Part shown: piece by piece, positions 1-8,844 of the stretch | Layout of the letters: every line of letters starts with the position of its first letter | Numbering within the stretch: position 1 is the first letter of the stretch | Source of the DNA: Devosia sp. | Lineage (GTDB): Bacteria > Pseudomonadota > Alphaproteobacteria > Rhizobiales > Devosiaceae | DNA length: 64,000 nucleotides | Direction of reading: 5' to 3' | NCBI RefSeq assembly: GCF_017744655.1 | Contig: NZ_JAGIAW010000010.1 | Coordinates: forward strand, 1 to 64,000 | Notes under the pieces: model-generated | Told to the model about the DNA's origin: nothing | The model's database searches: none | The model's input: the letters and a program-made list of their open reading frames with translations, nothing else | Position numbers and translations under genes: made by a program

Positions 1-93
1 AGTGGAAACGCGGGCATAGCCATAAATCATGCCATCGCTCTGCAACGGACTTGTGCAACGCGCAAGCCATTGATTTCCTGCACGCGGCAAGCC

Positions 94-119
94 GTTGCAA
101 AAGTTGTAACTTTCGCAAC
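94..119. repeat. Imperfect inverted repeat downstream of mcrC
   Basis: GTTGCAAAAGTT (94-105) and AACTTTCGCAAC (108-119) form a dyad with one mismatch and a 2-base centre. It lies just past the mcrC stop codon, but no T-run follows it on the minus strand, so it is not a classic terminator. It could be a protein-binding dyad or a weak 3' hairpin. The rest of bases 1-143 shows no gene. Confidence 0.4.
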
Positions 120-143
120 AATGGAACCGGCATGTGCCTATTG

Positions 144-1451
144 CTAAGTGTGCAAACCCACTGCTGAAGAGTTCGAGCGCCGGTTATCGACCACGCGGCC
201 CGCACTTTCTTTGATAGGACTAAGATCGACCGAGCCATCCTCCAAATCGATGGCCAGCACGTACAAACGCAAATCTGGTTGCATCCGAAAAGGTTTGCCG
301 AACGCTGGAATGCCAGGTGTACGAGGATATATTAGAAACAGGTCGCCGGTGCCGCCGAGATAAGTCTGCCCGTAGGCGTTGAGTTGATAGAAATCAGACT
401 GGCTCAAGCCGTAATGCTCTTTTTCCACCCCATGCAGGATCTTCCACTTAGCGTCCAGTATCCAGGCTTCTTCGTCTCGGGTGACGAGCAAGTCCGGTCG
501 CAAATCGAACCACTGGGCCGACCCAAAGTGGCAGAGCTTGTGCCTTCGTGGCTGGCGATGCACTTGAAAGGCGGCGGGGAGTGCTTTCTGCACTGCGCGA
601 ACTACAAAACCCTCGAATAACTTCTCCATTGGGAACAGCATGGACTGGGCCAGGTTCGGACCCGAAACCGCGAATGGTGTCCTGCCGGTCAAAATGAGCG
701 AGCACATTTCGCGGAGTGGCTCGTAGTGCGCCATAAGCCGATCAGACCGCCAATTCCGGAGATCCGATGTAAAGTCTCGGCTTTCGGGAATGTCGCCGAG
801 TAAGTTGAGTAGTTCGGCAGCAGTCTGCCATGTGCTTGCTACCGCTGTTTGGCGCGAGATCATTCTTACCGCACTTTTAATAGCGCGGTTCTCGGGTCGA
901 TCAAATGAGTAAATATCGTGCTCTACGTGGAAGTGAGTAGCATCTGCAGGCCCTGCTCGCATTTGTCTTGCTATATGCAAGCGGCCACGCAAGCTCCGCT
1001 CCTTAGTCTCCGTCAGCAGATAGTCGCGTCTAAAGCCTCTGGAGAGCAACACAAGGGCTTCACGGAGAAAGGTCTCAGCCATCCATTCAGTGAAAGGCCG
1101 ATTGAGCACCTTCAGATTGGCTGCTTCGGCAACGCGGGGCGATATGCCAAGCGATTGCGCAATCATGCGGAACAGGAGTTGACGCGAACCATGCACGCTA
1201 TCGAGGTCATGGGTGTGCTTTGGGAGAACCTCGATCTCGTTGCCGCTCGGCAGTCTCAAGACACCGACATAGTTCTGGACCGTAAGCGTGCCGCGTCCAG
1301 TAACATTGATGAACGACGCGTTCTCAGCTGAGCGGCGACTACTGTCAGCAAGCCACGCAAAGTCGGCGTCGGAAATAGTGGCTCGATCTATGCTGAATGA
1401 GCCATCCTGAGTGGTTAGAACCGCGAATTCCCGTACTGAAATCACCGTCAA
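144..1451 (-). CDS. mcrC: McrC-family protein, nuclease subunit of a type IV (McrBC) restriction system
   Basis: This 435-residue protein has the McrC architecture: an N-terminal mixed alpha/beta region that contacts McrB, and a C-terminal PD-(D/E)xK nuclease. The core nuclease signature is visible around residues 315-335, where an RPDLL strand is followed by ILDAKWK, giving the Asp...Asp-x-Lys metal-binding set. In characterised McrBC, the McrB hexamer translocates DNA with GTP and McrC both stimulates it and cuts DNA containing modified cytosine. The start codon overlaps the mcrB stop by 4 bases (1448-1451), which implies translational coupling and a 1:1 operon with mcrB. All key residues are present, so the gene appears intact. 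Its modified-base specificity cannot be read from the sequence. Confidence 0.9.
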   Translation of the reverse strand: MTVISVREFAVLTTQDGSFSIDRATISDADFAWLADSSRRSAENASFINVTGRGTLTVQNYVGVLRLPSGNEIEVLPKHTHDLDSVHGSRQLLFRMIAQSLGISPRVAEAANLKVLNRPFTEWMAETFLREALVLLSRGFRRDYLLTETKERSLRGRLHIARQMRAGPADATHFHVEHDIYSFDRPENRAIKSAVRMISRQTAVASTWQTAAELLNLLGDIPESRDFTSDLRNWRSDRLMAHYEPLREMCSLILTGRTPFAVSGPNLAQSMLFPMEKLFEGFVVRAVQKALPAAFQVHRQPRRHKLCHFGSAQWFDLRPDLLVTRDEEAWILDAKWKILHGVEKEHYGLSQSDFYQLNAYGQTYLGGTGDLFLIYPRTPGIPAFGKPFRMQPDLRLYVLAIDLEDGSVDLSPIKESAGRVVDNRRSNSSAVGLHT

Positions 1452-3619
1452 GGGAGAAGCATGCCTTCATAAGTAGCCGCTCGGTTCAGGGCGTCCCAAT
1501 TGACCGTCCAACTAGGGCGGTCGGGGATCTCCACGTCTGTGCCAAACAGTAAATTTATATTGCGGTCTTTCTCCAACAAAACACGGTTCTCGACTGGCTT
1601 GTAGCCGTCGTTGAGAACGAGTGCGATCCTCTTCCAATCATCGAAGAAGTATTCTTGCAGCAAAGGTATGATGCGGGTCTGAAATACTGCGGCTAATGCA
1701 GACAACGTTGGTGAGCTGTCGAGGTGGGTAAAATAGGCGTGCCCAAGCCGGTGTTCACGATCAAGAAGGACCTCGATCCTTGCATTGAGAGCAGTAAGAA
1801 GCTGTCCAATGTTAACTCCTTCGATCTCGATCTCAGCTAACACTCCGGGATCTGGCTCCATCTCTTCGAAAACGAAGCGACGTCTTAAGGCTAGATCCAA
1901 CGCTGACAACGACCGGTCAGCTGTGTTCATGGTTCCGATAATATGCAGCGACTTGGGAAGGCCGAACTGCTCCTTGGAATAAGGAAGGGTGACCGAAAGC
2001 GCTTCGTCGTTCCCGAGACGCTTGTCAGGTTCAATCAAGGTAATCAGCTCGCCGAATATCTTTGAGATATTACCGCGATTGATCTCATCGATTATTAGTA
2101 CCTTCTTCAATCCTGCGCTCTGATTGGAGTCGGCAGCGGTGATCATGAAGCTGATGATTTCAGGTATTACATTTTTGTAGCCATTGACTATGTATTTCTC
2201 TAGTCGACTATCTTCCAGCCTCTCAAACCAGGTGCCTTCCCGGAGGTCATTGATTGAGATCGTCCCGCTGCGAACGTGTTCGGTCAGTTCGTGGAGCATG
2301 TCCCACGCCAGAGGCAAGCTCGCTCTATTTGGTTTCTGCAACCAAAGGATTTCCGTGGTCGACCGGAGCACGCGATACTCACGGGAGAACGTTTGGCCGA
2401 CGCGTATGGATGTAGATGGTCGAGCCATCCGTTTGAGGACTCCGTCTTCGACAAAATACGAGAGTTGCCCATCCTTATCGGTGCTTGCTCTTATGCCTTC
2501 GACAAAATCCTCGTAGCTCATACTTTGATGAAATGTAACGAGCGCAATTTGCCCCACCTCTACGAGTTTTATGAAGTGCTCATGAAGTAGAGAGCGGTCG
2601 CTTTGGTTTTCTGCATAGAACGCCGGGTCAACAATGGCTAAAGCCTTGTCGATTGTCCGGAAGGTTTTTCCTGTACCGGGTGGGCCGAAGAGTATCTGGT
2701 TGAGCGGGGGTGATGCGCCTGCAGCGACCTGTGCTGGCGCAGCATTGGTTTCGGGCGCCGCTACACCATCCTGATTCCATCGAACTGAGATTGGGCCTTC
2801 ATAAAAATCGATAGATTCACCCGCGTCAGCCTCAAGCCTCTCACGGATCCTAACGAGCGCTTCGTCTTGTGCTCGCTTGTCCATTGCGTTGATATCACTG
2901 CGGGAGGTGTTCCCAAGACGCTGCAGTATAGCATGCACAGCGCTTGTGGTTGCTATCCGTTCAAACGTATCTGGGAAGACGAGGTGTGGTAGTATGAGCT
3001 TTAGCTGTCTTCTGCCCTGGTCCGGTGTGCTGTCCACAAAGTCGTTGAACGCCCATGGATCGTGCAGCAAACTCGTTCTCTCATGCGGAGACAGCTGCTT
3101 AACTCGCGCGGCAAAATTGACCAGGAACCGGATTTCTCGCCAACGGTGATTGAGTATTCCTGGGCCGCCCGAGCCTAGTCCGCCGAGCGTATCATCGGAC
3201 AAAAGCGGAGTCGCAGGATCCAATGTGGCCCCAGACCAAGACCATACTGGCAGCACAAGCCTGCGCTTTGCTTCCGGGCCAAAGTTACTAGGAAAAAGGC
3301 AGTAGACCCAGAGCAACTCCGCCATAAGGCGCTTGGCTCCAGAAGATGAGTTTGCAAGCTGGGTCTTGAGCTTCTCAAGGAAATGCCCTTCACCTTCGTC
3401 GGGCTGCAAAACGAAATGCGTTACTAACTCTTGAGTATGAGCGTAGGTCCAAATCTCCCCCGTAGAGAAGGCAGAGCCATCTTCAAGAAGGCACTTGTTT
3501 TTCCAAAATTCGGCAGCGTGAAACACTTGATTGGAAGAGGGGTGGTGGGGGTTGTATCGTGACATTGGCGCTCCGCACTTTACACAAGCGTCGCCAATCG
3601 TCTGGATGGTGTCAAACAA
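1448..3619 (-). CDS. mcrB: McrB-family AAA+ GTPase, DNA-recognition and motor subunit of the McrBC system
   Basis: The 723-residue protein has a C-terminal AAA+ GTPase module. The Walker A GPPGTGKT is near residues 310-317, the Walker B VLIIDEINRG near 506, and the GTP-specific McrB signature NTAD near 562 (in MNTADRS), followed by RRRF. Roughly 300 residues precede the motor and should carry the DNA-specificity domain. They begin with a CVKC pair and several histidines that could bind zinc, and do not resemble the short E. coli McrB N-terminus. The annotated start is TTG (3617-3619) without a clear ribosome-binding site. The first ATG (codon 19) would lose the CxxC, so the true start is uncertain and could lie upstream. 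It is co-transcribed with mcrC. Confidence 0.9.
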   Translation of the reverse strand: MFDTIQTIGDACVKCGAPMSRYNPHHPSSNQVFHAAEFWKNKCLLEDGSAFSTGEIWTYAHTQELVTHFVLQPDEGEGHFLEKLKTQLANSSSGAKRLMAELLWVYCLFPSNFGPEAKRRLVLPVWSWSGATLDPATPLLSDDTLGGLGSGGPGILNHRWREIRFLVNFAARVKQLSPHERTSLLHDPWAFNDFVDSTPDQGRRQLKLILPHLVFPDTFERIATTSAVHAILQRLGNTSRSDINAMDKRAQDEALVRIRERLEADAGESIDFYEGPISVRWNQDGVAAPETNAAPAQVAAGASPPLNQILFGPPGTGKTFRTIDKALAIVDPAFYAENQSDRSLLHEHFIKLVEVGQIALVTFHQSMSYEDFVEGIRASTDKDGQLSYFVEDGVLKRMARPSTSIRVGQTFSREYRVLRSTTEILWLQKPNRASLPLAWDMLHELTEHVRSGTISINDLREGTWFERLEDSRLEKYIVNGYKNVIPEIISFMITAADSNQSAGLKKVLIIDEINRGNISKIFGELITLIEPDKRLGNDEALSVTLPYSKEQFGLPKSLHIIGTMNTADRSLSALDLALRRRFVFEEMEPDPGVLAEIEIEGVNIGQLLTALNARIEVLLDREHRLGHAYFTHLDSSPTLSALAAVFQTRIIPLLQEYFFDDWKRIALVLNDGYKPVENRVLLEKDRNINLLFGTDVEIPDRPSWTVNWDALNRAATYEGMLLP

Positions 3620-3906
3620 TAAGGTGGCCGCGCCTGGCGTGGCATTGGTGTGCAGCCTTCGTCGTGCAGACAGTCACAACGTGCTAAGAATTCTCGCCGA
3701 CTTTTGCGTCAGCATTCGCTCGAACTGGCGTTGGTAAGCACTCGAGCTCGTCGCCTGAGAACCTGATGAAATGCGGAATGAACCGCCTTCCATGATGTTG
3801 ACATGACCCCGCTTGAAAATCGATGACCACGGAGCGGCGTAAGCGCCACGGATCGCAAGCGCTGCATCTTGCCTGACCAGAAGCGCGCATTTAGTTTCCT
3901 GGCGGA
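3620..3906. other. Divergent intergenic region between mcrB and the ATPase gene
   Basis: This 287-base gap separates mcrB (minus) from the ATPase-HNH operon (plus), so promoters for both defence units should lie here. No convincing -35/-10 pair or operator dyad was found by eye. An 85-codon open frame on the minus strand (3674-3931) crosses the gap, but it has no recognisable domain and overlaps the start of the ATPase gene. Confidence 0.4.
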
Positions 3907-5574
3907 GTGCTGACAGAGATACAAATGCCAAATTCTAGCGATCGCGACTATCGGGTGGTATTTGCGGCCCAACCTATCAGCGCCCTGGAGCCGGGATCTA
4001 TTCTGATCTGCCCGTCGCAAGACAAGTGGAACGACTTCGGTTTTCGCATCCGGGTAGATATTTTCATAAACCCGTTAGATAACGATCGAACTGGTGAGCA
4101 GATAGTGGTCCCAGGTTTGTTGGGCTTCATTGCTCCAGATGTTCGCCATCCAGACACTCGCTTGCTTGATGACGCGCTCCGAAATGTCGACGAGCAATTT
4201 CTGGAACCGGCCAAGTTGCCGGAATTCTTCACTATGCTCCCCGAGATGTCAGGCTACAGGAGATTGGTAGAAGGCCTGGGACCAAAGGATGCTCAAAAGG
4301 CACTTCAAGCAATACACGACATGGTTGTGGCTGAGGTTGTTACGAAAGGACGCACTTGGCTCCGACGAGCAAAGATTTCAGATGTGTTTCAGATCGGCTT
4401 CTTGCGATCCACTGAGGCCTACTTCACCTGGAAGAACGCAAGCACAATTTTAGAGGGCGTACAGTTCGAGGAGTTGGGGCGCATCTCCGAAGGCTTGGTG
4501 GTCAACTTTCATCTCGCTGGTCGGCCAAACGAGCACGAGCTAGCTTTCAAGTTTGCTCAACATGAGACCATCTTACCTAAGCGTTTTGCTGTGGTGATTG
4601 GGCCAAATGGAGTTGGTAAAAGCCAGACTTTGTCACGCATCGCTGAGGCTGCGCAGCGGGGCACAAACGACCTTAGAGATCTTGCTGGCCAGCGACCAAC
4701 ATTCAATCGTCTGTTGGCTTTCGCACCTACGGCCTCTGCATCAGTTTTTCCACCTCGTCGCCGTGGGTCTAGGGTTTGGTACCGCAAGTTTGTACTCACC
4801 GGGCGTGATGGTCAGCGCAACCATCAAGCGACGTCAGACCTGATAGTCCAGCTCGCACGGGCAGGGGAACGAATAAAGGATAATTCTCGCTTCCGCCTTT
4901 TTCTGAACGCGCTGTCTAAGATCGAGCGCTTCGAAGAACTGAGGCTTCCTGGCCGAGAAAAATACTCTCAGGGAGTTTCGATAGCGGACCTGCGCGCCCG
5001 GCCTGAGCAGGAGCTTCTTGGTCACATGGCAGCAGTCGACCCTGACGGGGAGCCAACCCGGTTTATCGATGGGAGAAGCTACAGGTTGTCGAGCGGGGAG
5101 CAATCGTTTGTACGGTTTGCTGCGCTCACCAGCCTTCACATAGAGAACGGGACCTTGCTCCTGTTCGACGAGCCTGAGACCCATTTACACCCTTCATTAA
5201 TCAGCCAGTTTGTGGCTGTCCTTGATAGTTTGCTTGCAGAAACCGGTTCTGTGGCAATAATCGCAACCCACTCCGTGTATTTCGTGCGCGAAGCTTTCGA
5301 AGACCAGGTTAGAGTATTGCGATCAAGCTCAGATAGATCGATCATCATTGACACGCCTACCCTCAAAACGTTTGGCGCTGATGTCGGCGCTATTTCTTAC
5401 TTCGTTTTCGGTGAGGACCAGCCATCTCTGCTAGGGAATGATGTAGAGCAACGCATTGCGCAGTCCTCCAACACATGGGACGAGGTATTCGCTCGGTACA
5501 AAGATGAACTGTCATTGGAGTTGTTGGGCGAAATTCGAGCAGTTATGTCTCGCCGTGCCGGAGGCGGTAAGTGA
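3907..5574 (+). CDS. Septu-like (PtuA-type) AAA ATPase
   Basis: A 555-residue ABC/SMC-like ATPase with about 230 residues of unrecognised N-terminal sequence. The Walker A is GPNGVGKS (residues 232-239), an RLSSGEQ signature comes before the Walker B LLLFDEPETHLHP (about 416-428), and an ATHS switch histidine follows near 456. This matches the OLD/AAA_15/AAA_21 group used by many defence ATPases. The next gene encodes an HNH nuclease and overlaps it by 4 bases, the PtuA-PtuB layout of Septu, in which ATPase and nuclease form one complex. The start is ambiguous: GTG at 3907 directly abuts a GGCGGA, while ATG at 3925 would shorten it by 6 residues. Septu is inferred from architecture; other ATPase-HNH systems, such as retron effector pairs, are possible. 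Confidence 0.75.
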   Translation: MLTEIQMPNSSDRDYRVVFAAQPISALEPGSILICPSQDKWNDFGFRIRVDIFINPLDNDRTGEQIVVPGLLGFIAPDVRHPDTRLLDDALRNVDEQFLEPAKLPEFFTMLPEMSGYRRLVEGLGPKDAQKALQAIHDMVVAEVVTKGRTWLRRAKISDVFQIGFLRSTEAYFTWKNASTILEGVQFEELGRISEGLVVNFHLAGRPNEHELAFKFAQHETILPKRFAVVIGPNGVGKSQTLSRIAEAAQRGTNDLRDLAGQRPTFNRLLAFAPTASASVFPPRRRGSRVWYRKFVLTGRDGQRNHQATSDLIVQLARAGERIKDNSRFRLFLNALSKIERFEELRLPGREKYSQGVSIADLRARPEQELLGHMAAVDPDGEPTRFIDGRSYRLSSGEQSFVRFAALTSLHIENGTLLLFDEPETHLHPSLISQFVAVLDSLLAETGSVAIIATHSVYFVREAFEDQVRVLRSSSDRSIIIDTPTLKTFGADVGAISYFVFGEDQPSLLGNDVEQRIAQSSNTWDEVFARYKDELSLELLGEIRAVMSRRAGGGK

Positions 5575-6446
5575 ATAGGCTACCAATCCCGGATTTCTTC
5601 GATGACCATGTTGCGTTGCATGCGTTATCCCAAAACACGCGCGTAGGCAGCTATCCCCATCTACAACCATACGTCGACGCTATGAGAGGCGGCTATCTGC
5701 AGTATATTGCTGCAGCTGGCAATGCTTCTATGGTGCATGCTGTTCCCATCCCGGACGAAATCGGAAAGTACCTACTGGGGCATTATAATTCGCCAAACAC
5801 TGACCTTCTCCATATTAAGGAACTACGTTCCCGGAGCGAGGTTAACACTTGCCCGATGTGCGGCTCTCTTCATAGTGGCACCCTCGACCACCTGCTTCCT
5901 AAAACAGATTATCCTGAGTTTGCGGTTTTCGGGATGAACCTGGTGCCCGCTTGCAAATGCAACGGTTTGCGTAGCACCCATCTCATCGGGGCACACGACG
6001 GAGAGCGTATCCTACATCCTTATTTCGACAATGTCCTCGGAGAGCGACTTTTAGCAGCTCGGTTCACAGAACTTGGTCCGATACCAGTAGCCTCTTTGCG
6101 CGTGCTATTGCCGCCTGACGATGAGAGTTTTCCAGCAGTGAAGTTTCACATGGATAACGTGGTGAGCAAAACAGGCGTTCTTCAGTTTGTGATGAGGACC
6201 TGGGCGAAACTGATCCGGCGCCCCGGACAACTGAGCACCGAACTTGCGCAGAATCCGTCTTCAAAAGGCGAGCTGCGGATGACCCTGGAGAAAGAGTTGT
6301 TTCGCCTGGATGAATTTCACGAGAGTAGGAACAATTGGTTGTCGATCTTTGTCTGTGGACTGTTAGACGAAGACGTCCTGGAATGGCTCTATGCTCAGTT
6401 TTCGCGGCCGGGCAGATTTAGGGATGACCCGCTTTTGACCGTATGA
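5571..6446 (+). CDS. HNH endonuclease, PtuB-like partner of the preceding ATPase
   Basis: This 291-residue protein contains a zinc-finger HNH fold at residues about 94-140: a CPMCG knuckle, the catalytic LDHLLPK segment, then NLVPACKCNG, with a second cysteine pair and an Asn in the expected places. The remaining C-terminal half is helical and unrecognised. Translation starts at GTG inside the ATPase stop region (GTGA overlap), so the two products are made together, as expected for a complex. In Septu, ATPase and HNH proteins are both required, and nucleotide depletion or phage DNA is thought to release the nuclease. There is no methyltransferase in this pair. The gene looks intact. Confidence 0.78.
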   Translation: MNRLPIPDFFDDHVALHALSQNTRVGSYPHLQPYVDAMRGGYLQYIAAAGNASMVHAVPIPDEIGKYLLGHYNSPNTDLLHIKELRSRSEVNTCPMCGSLHSGTLDHLLPKTDYPEFAVFGMNLVPACKCNGLRSTHLIGAHDGERILHPYFDNVLGERLLAARFTELGPIPVASLRVLLPPDDESFPAVKFHMDNVVSKTGVLQFVMRTWAKLIRRPGQLSTELAQNPSSKGELRMTLEKELFRLDEFHESRNNWLSIFVCGLLDEDVLEWLYAQFSRPGRFRDDPLLTV

Positions 6447-6607
6447 CGAACGAAGACGTGTCACGTTATGGAGCGGCACCTACCGCACTAATCTGGACCT
6501 TACGAGGGTACGCGAGGTCCATTTCCCGCACTGGCGAAAACCCTAGCGTTTCTACTAGTGTCGGTCGATACCTGACAGAATAGTCCAAAGACCCAACTGA
6601 GCGTCAC

Positions 6608-7531
6608 ATGGCAAATGACTACTTCCGTATCCTGAGCCTTGATGGCGGGGGAGCCAAAGGCTTTTACACGCTTGGGGTGCTGCACGAGATAGAACGCATG
6701 GTCGGCGGTCCGCTCTGTGATCGCTTCGACCTGATCTTTGGCACGTCTACGGGCTCGATCATCGGTTCGCTTCTGGCGCTAGGAAAGAGCGTGGACGAGG
6801 TTCACGCGCTTTACGATGAGCATGTAGTGAAGATCATGTCGAAGACCTGGCCATGGGAGAAGTCGGCGGCTCTGAAGGATTTGGCCGATGCGGTGTTCCA
6901 AGGCGTCGGCTTCGATGCGCTTAAGACCAACATCGGGATCGTGACGACAAAGTGGGTGATGGAACGTCCGATGATCTTCAAGAGCGACATTGCTCAAGCG
7001 CATGGACGGACTGGATCGTTCGAACCTGGCTTCGGTGTTTCGATCGGGGATGCTGTGCAAGCCTCATGCTCCGCTTACCCCTTCTTTGCCCGCAAGACGA
7101 TTACCACGGGCTCTGGTGACACGGTGGACCTGATCGATGGTGGCTACTGCGCCAACAATCCTACTCTGTATGCGATCGCAGATGCCACCAATGGCCTGAA
7201 AATAGCTCCTGAGCGGCTTCGCGTGGTCAGTGTAGGTGTTGGAGAGTATCCGGCCATCAAGAAGCCCCTGGACGCATTCTGGTGGGCTTCGAAACTGCCA
7301 AGTGTGAAGCTCCTGCAAAAGACGATGGAGATCAATACGCAGTCGATGGATCAGCTGCGGACCATCCTCTTCGGTCACATCGCGACCGTACGGATCAGCG
7401 AAGGATTCACCCAGCCTGAAATGGCTACAGACATCTTCGAACACGATCGAACAAAGCTCAACATCATCCGGCAGCGGGGAAGAGCTTCCTTCGCAAAGCA
7501 CGAAGGCGTGCTCCGGGAATATCTGTCGTAG
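6608..7531 (+). CDS. capV: CapV-type patatin-like phospholipase, CBASS effector
   Basis: A 307-residue patatin-fold lipase. The oxyanion-hole motif DGGGAKG is at residues 12-18, the nucleophile elbow GTSTG at 45-49 (Ser47), and the catalytic Asp in DGG at 177-179, so the Ser-Asp dyad is complete. The next gene, 9 bases downstream, is a cyclic-dinucleotide-type synthase; the two together form a minimal type I CBASS. In characterised systems the second messenger activates CapV, which degrades inner-membrane phospholipids and kills the infected cell. The ribosome-binding site ahead of ATG 6608 is weak. The 161 bases before the gene should hold the promoter, but no clear elements were seen. Confidence 0.88.
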   Translation: MANDYFRILSLDGGGAKGFYTLGVLHEIERMVGGPLCDRFDLIFGTSTGSIIGSLLALGKSVDEVHALYDEHVVKIMSKTWPWEKSAALKDLADAVFQGVGFDALKTNIGIVTTKWVMERPMIFKSDIAQAHGRTGSFEPGFGVSIGDAVQASCSAYPFFARKTITTGSGDTVDLIDGGYCANNPTLYAIADATNGLKIAPERLRVVSVGVGEYPAIKKPLDAFWWASKLPSVKLLQKTMEINTQSMDQLRTILFGHIATVRISEGFTQPEMATDIFEHDRTKLNIIRQRGRASFAKHEGVLREYLS

Positions 7532-7540
7532 GGGGCACGG

Positions 7541-8431
7541 ATGGCGATACCAGAAGAACAGCTGGAAGTTTGGTCTAAGCAAGGATCGATCTCTGGATCG
7601 CGAGACACCTACGCTGCCATCAAGGGAGCGCTTGAGGACGCGAACGCACCATACAGTGGACACGGTTTCTCGACCTTCCTTCAGGGTTCCTACGGGAACG
7701 ACACTAACGTCTGGTCTGAAAGCGACGTGGACGTTGTCATGCGCCTAGATGATGCGTTTCAGTACGACGTGGACCGCCTCACGGACGATTCCCGCGCGCG
7801 CTTCGACAGAGCGTACGCTGGTGTCCCTTACGGATATGCCGAGTTCAAGGTCGAAGTGGCTTCGTGGATGCGGGCGAAATACGGCAACACGGTGCACGTG
7901 GGGACCAAGGCCATACGGGTCGATGGCAACGGAAACCGTCGGGACGCCGACGTGCTCCCCTGCATGCGCTTCCGTCGCTATCACCGGTTCAATGCGATGT
8001 ACGATGAGAGCTACGTCGAAGGCATCTGCTTTTACCGCAATGATGGGCTCCGCATTGAGAACTACCCCAAGCAGCATGCAGACAACTGCACCACAAAACA
8101 TCAGGGCACCAATGGGTGGTTCAAGCCGATGGCGCGGGTCATCAAGAACATGCGCAACCGCATGGTCAGCGGTGGTCTGATCCGCGACGGGCTGGCGCCG
8201 TCCTACTACATCGAAGGCTTGCTCTATAACCTCCCAAGCCCGCTCTTCGACCACTCATTTGAACGTACGTTTCTGCAGTTCTGGAACTGGACCTCGCGCG
8301 CTGACAAGACGAACTTCGTCACGGCCAATGAGCAATTCTATCTGCTCCGAAACGGCTTCCCGACTTCTTGGGAGCCGGCGGATTGCGAGGATTTCCTCAC
8401 TGCTCTAGCGCGCTTCTGGGATGACTGGTGA
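7541..8431 (+). CDS. CD-NTase (cGAS/DncV-like nucleotidyltransferase), CBASS sensor and synthase
   Basis: A 296-residue nucleotidyltransferase of the pol-beta/OAS class. It shows GS at 49-50, the metal-binding D62-x-D64 in SESDVDVV, and the third acidic residue in RDADVL (Asp135 or Asp137), the full active-site set for cyclic oligonucleotide synthesis. A good purine-rich site (GGGGG) precedes ATG 7541, and the gene follows the phospholipase closely. The second messenger it makes cannot be read from the sequence; several CapV effectors respond to cyclic dinucleotides such as 3',3'-cGAMP. No ubiquitin-like or HORMA/TRIP13 ancillary genes (types II and III) are present, so this is a two-gene type I system. 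Confidence 0.85.
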   Translation: MAIPEEQLEVWSKQGSISGSRDTYAAIKGALEDANAPYSGHGFSTFLQGSYGNDTNVWSESDVDVVMRLDDAFQYDVDRLTDDSRARFDRAYAGVPYGYAEFKVEVASWMRAKYGNTVHVGTKAIRVDGNGNRRDADVLPCMRFRRYHRFNAMYDESYVEGICFYRNDGLRIENYPKQHADNCTTKHQGTNGWFKPMARVIKNMRNRMVSGGLIRDGLAPSYYIEGLLYNLPSPLFDHSFERTFLQFWNWTSRADKTNFVTANEQFYLLRNGFPTSWEPADCEDFLTALARFWDDW

Positions 8432-8844
8432 GACAGTGATCTCGATCCTCGGGCGCTATTTGTCGTAGCGCTTCAGCACTCTGGCAGCCGCGATCTGACT
8501 GTCAGACGCGCATCCTGCATGCTGAATCGGGGTGCAAATGCCAGAAGCATCCTTGCACAAAGATTACCGCTCGACGTGAAAGGAAGAGGAGATCGGGCTT
8601 CGCGCACAGGAACCTCATGATTTGTCGCGGTCTGCTAGAAAACACGATGTTGCCACTGGCCCGCGCTCGCGACCAAAGCCTTCAAACGGCCGAAGCATCA
8701 GCGATTGCGGGCGTCTCGGCGATTTCGGCAACCTAATAAAACATACATTCTATGACGTTTGCGTCCCGCGCGGCTCCCGTCTGGCTTGTCGCCGCGTGAT
8801 GCACCGTGCCAGTGTTTGTTCGACTATTCTCAGTATGATTTGCC
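8432..8844. other. 413-base gene-free stretch upstream of the methyltransferase operon
   Basis: No credible gene is visible. Small open frames on both strands lack ribosome-binding sites and recognisable domains. A TATGAT hexamer at 8834-8839 lies only a few bases before ATG 8845, and a TTGTTC at 8816-8821 is too close to pair with it in the normal way. No Shine-Dalgarno sequence precedes ATG 8845, so if TATGAT is the -10 element the methyltransferase mRNA would be leaderless. The stretch may also hold remnants of a lost gene. Confidence 0.35.

Noticed and set aside
1..143. Second attachment site (copy of the tRNA-Thr 3' end) at the left edge
   Set aside because: No match to the tRNA 3' half was found here or elsewhere in the island, so it is presumed outside the window.
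3674..3931. 85-codon minus-strand frame upstream of mcrB
   Set aside because: No recognisable domain; overlaps the start of the ATPase gene. It might be real, but nothing in it supports that.
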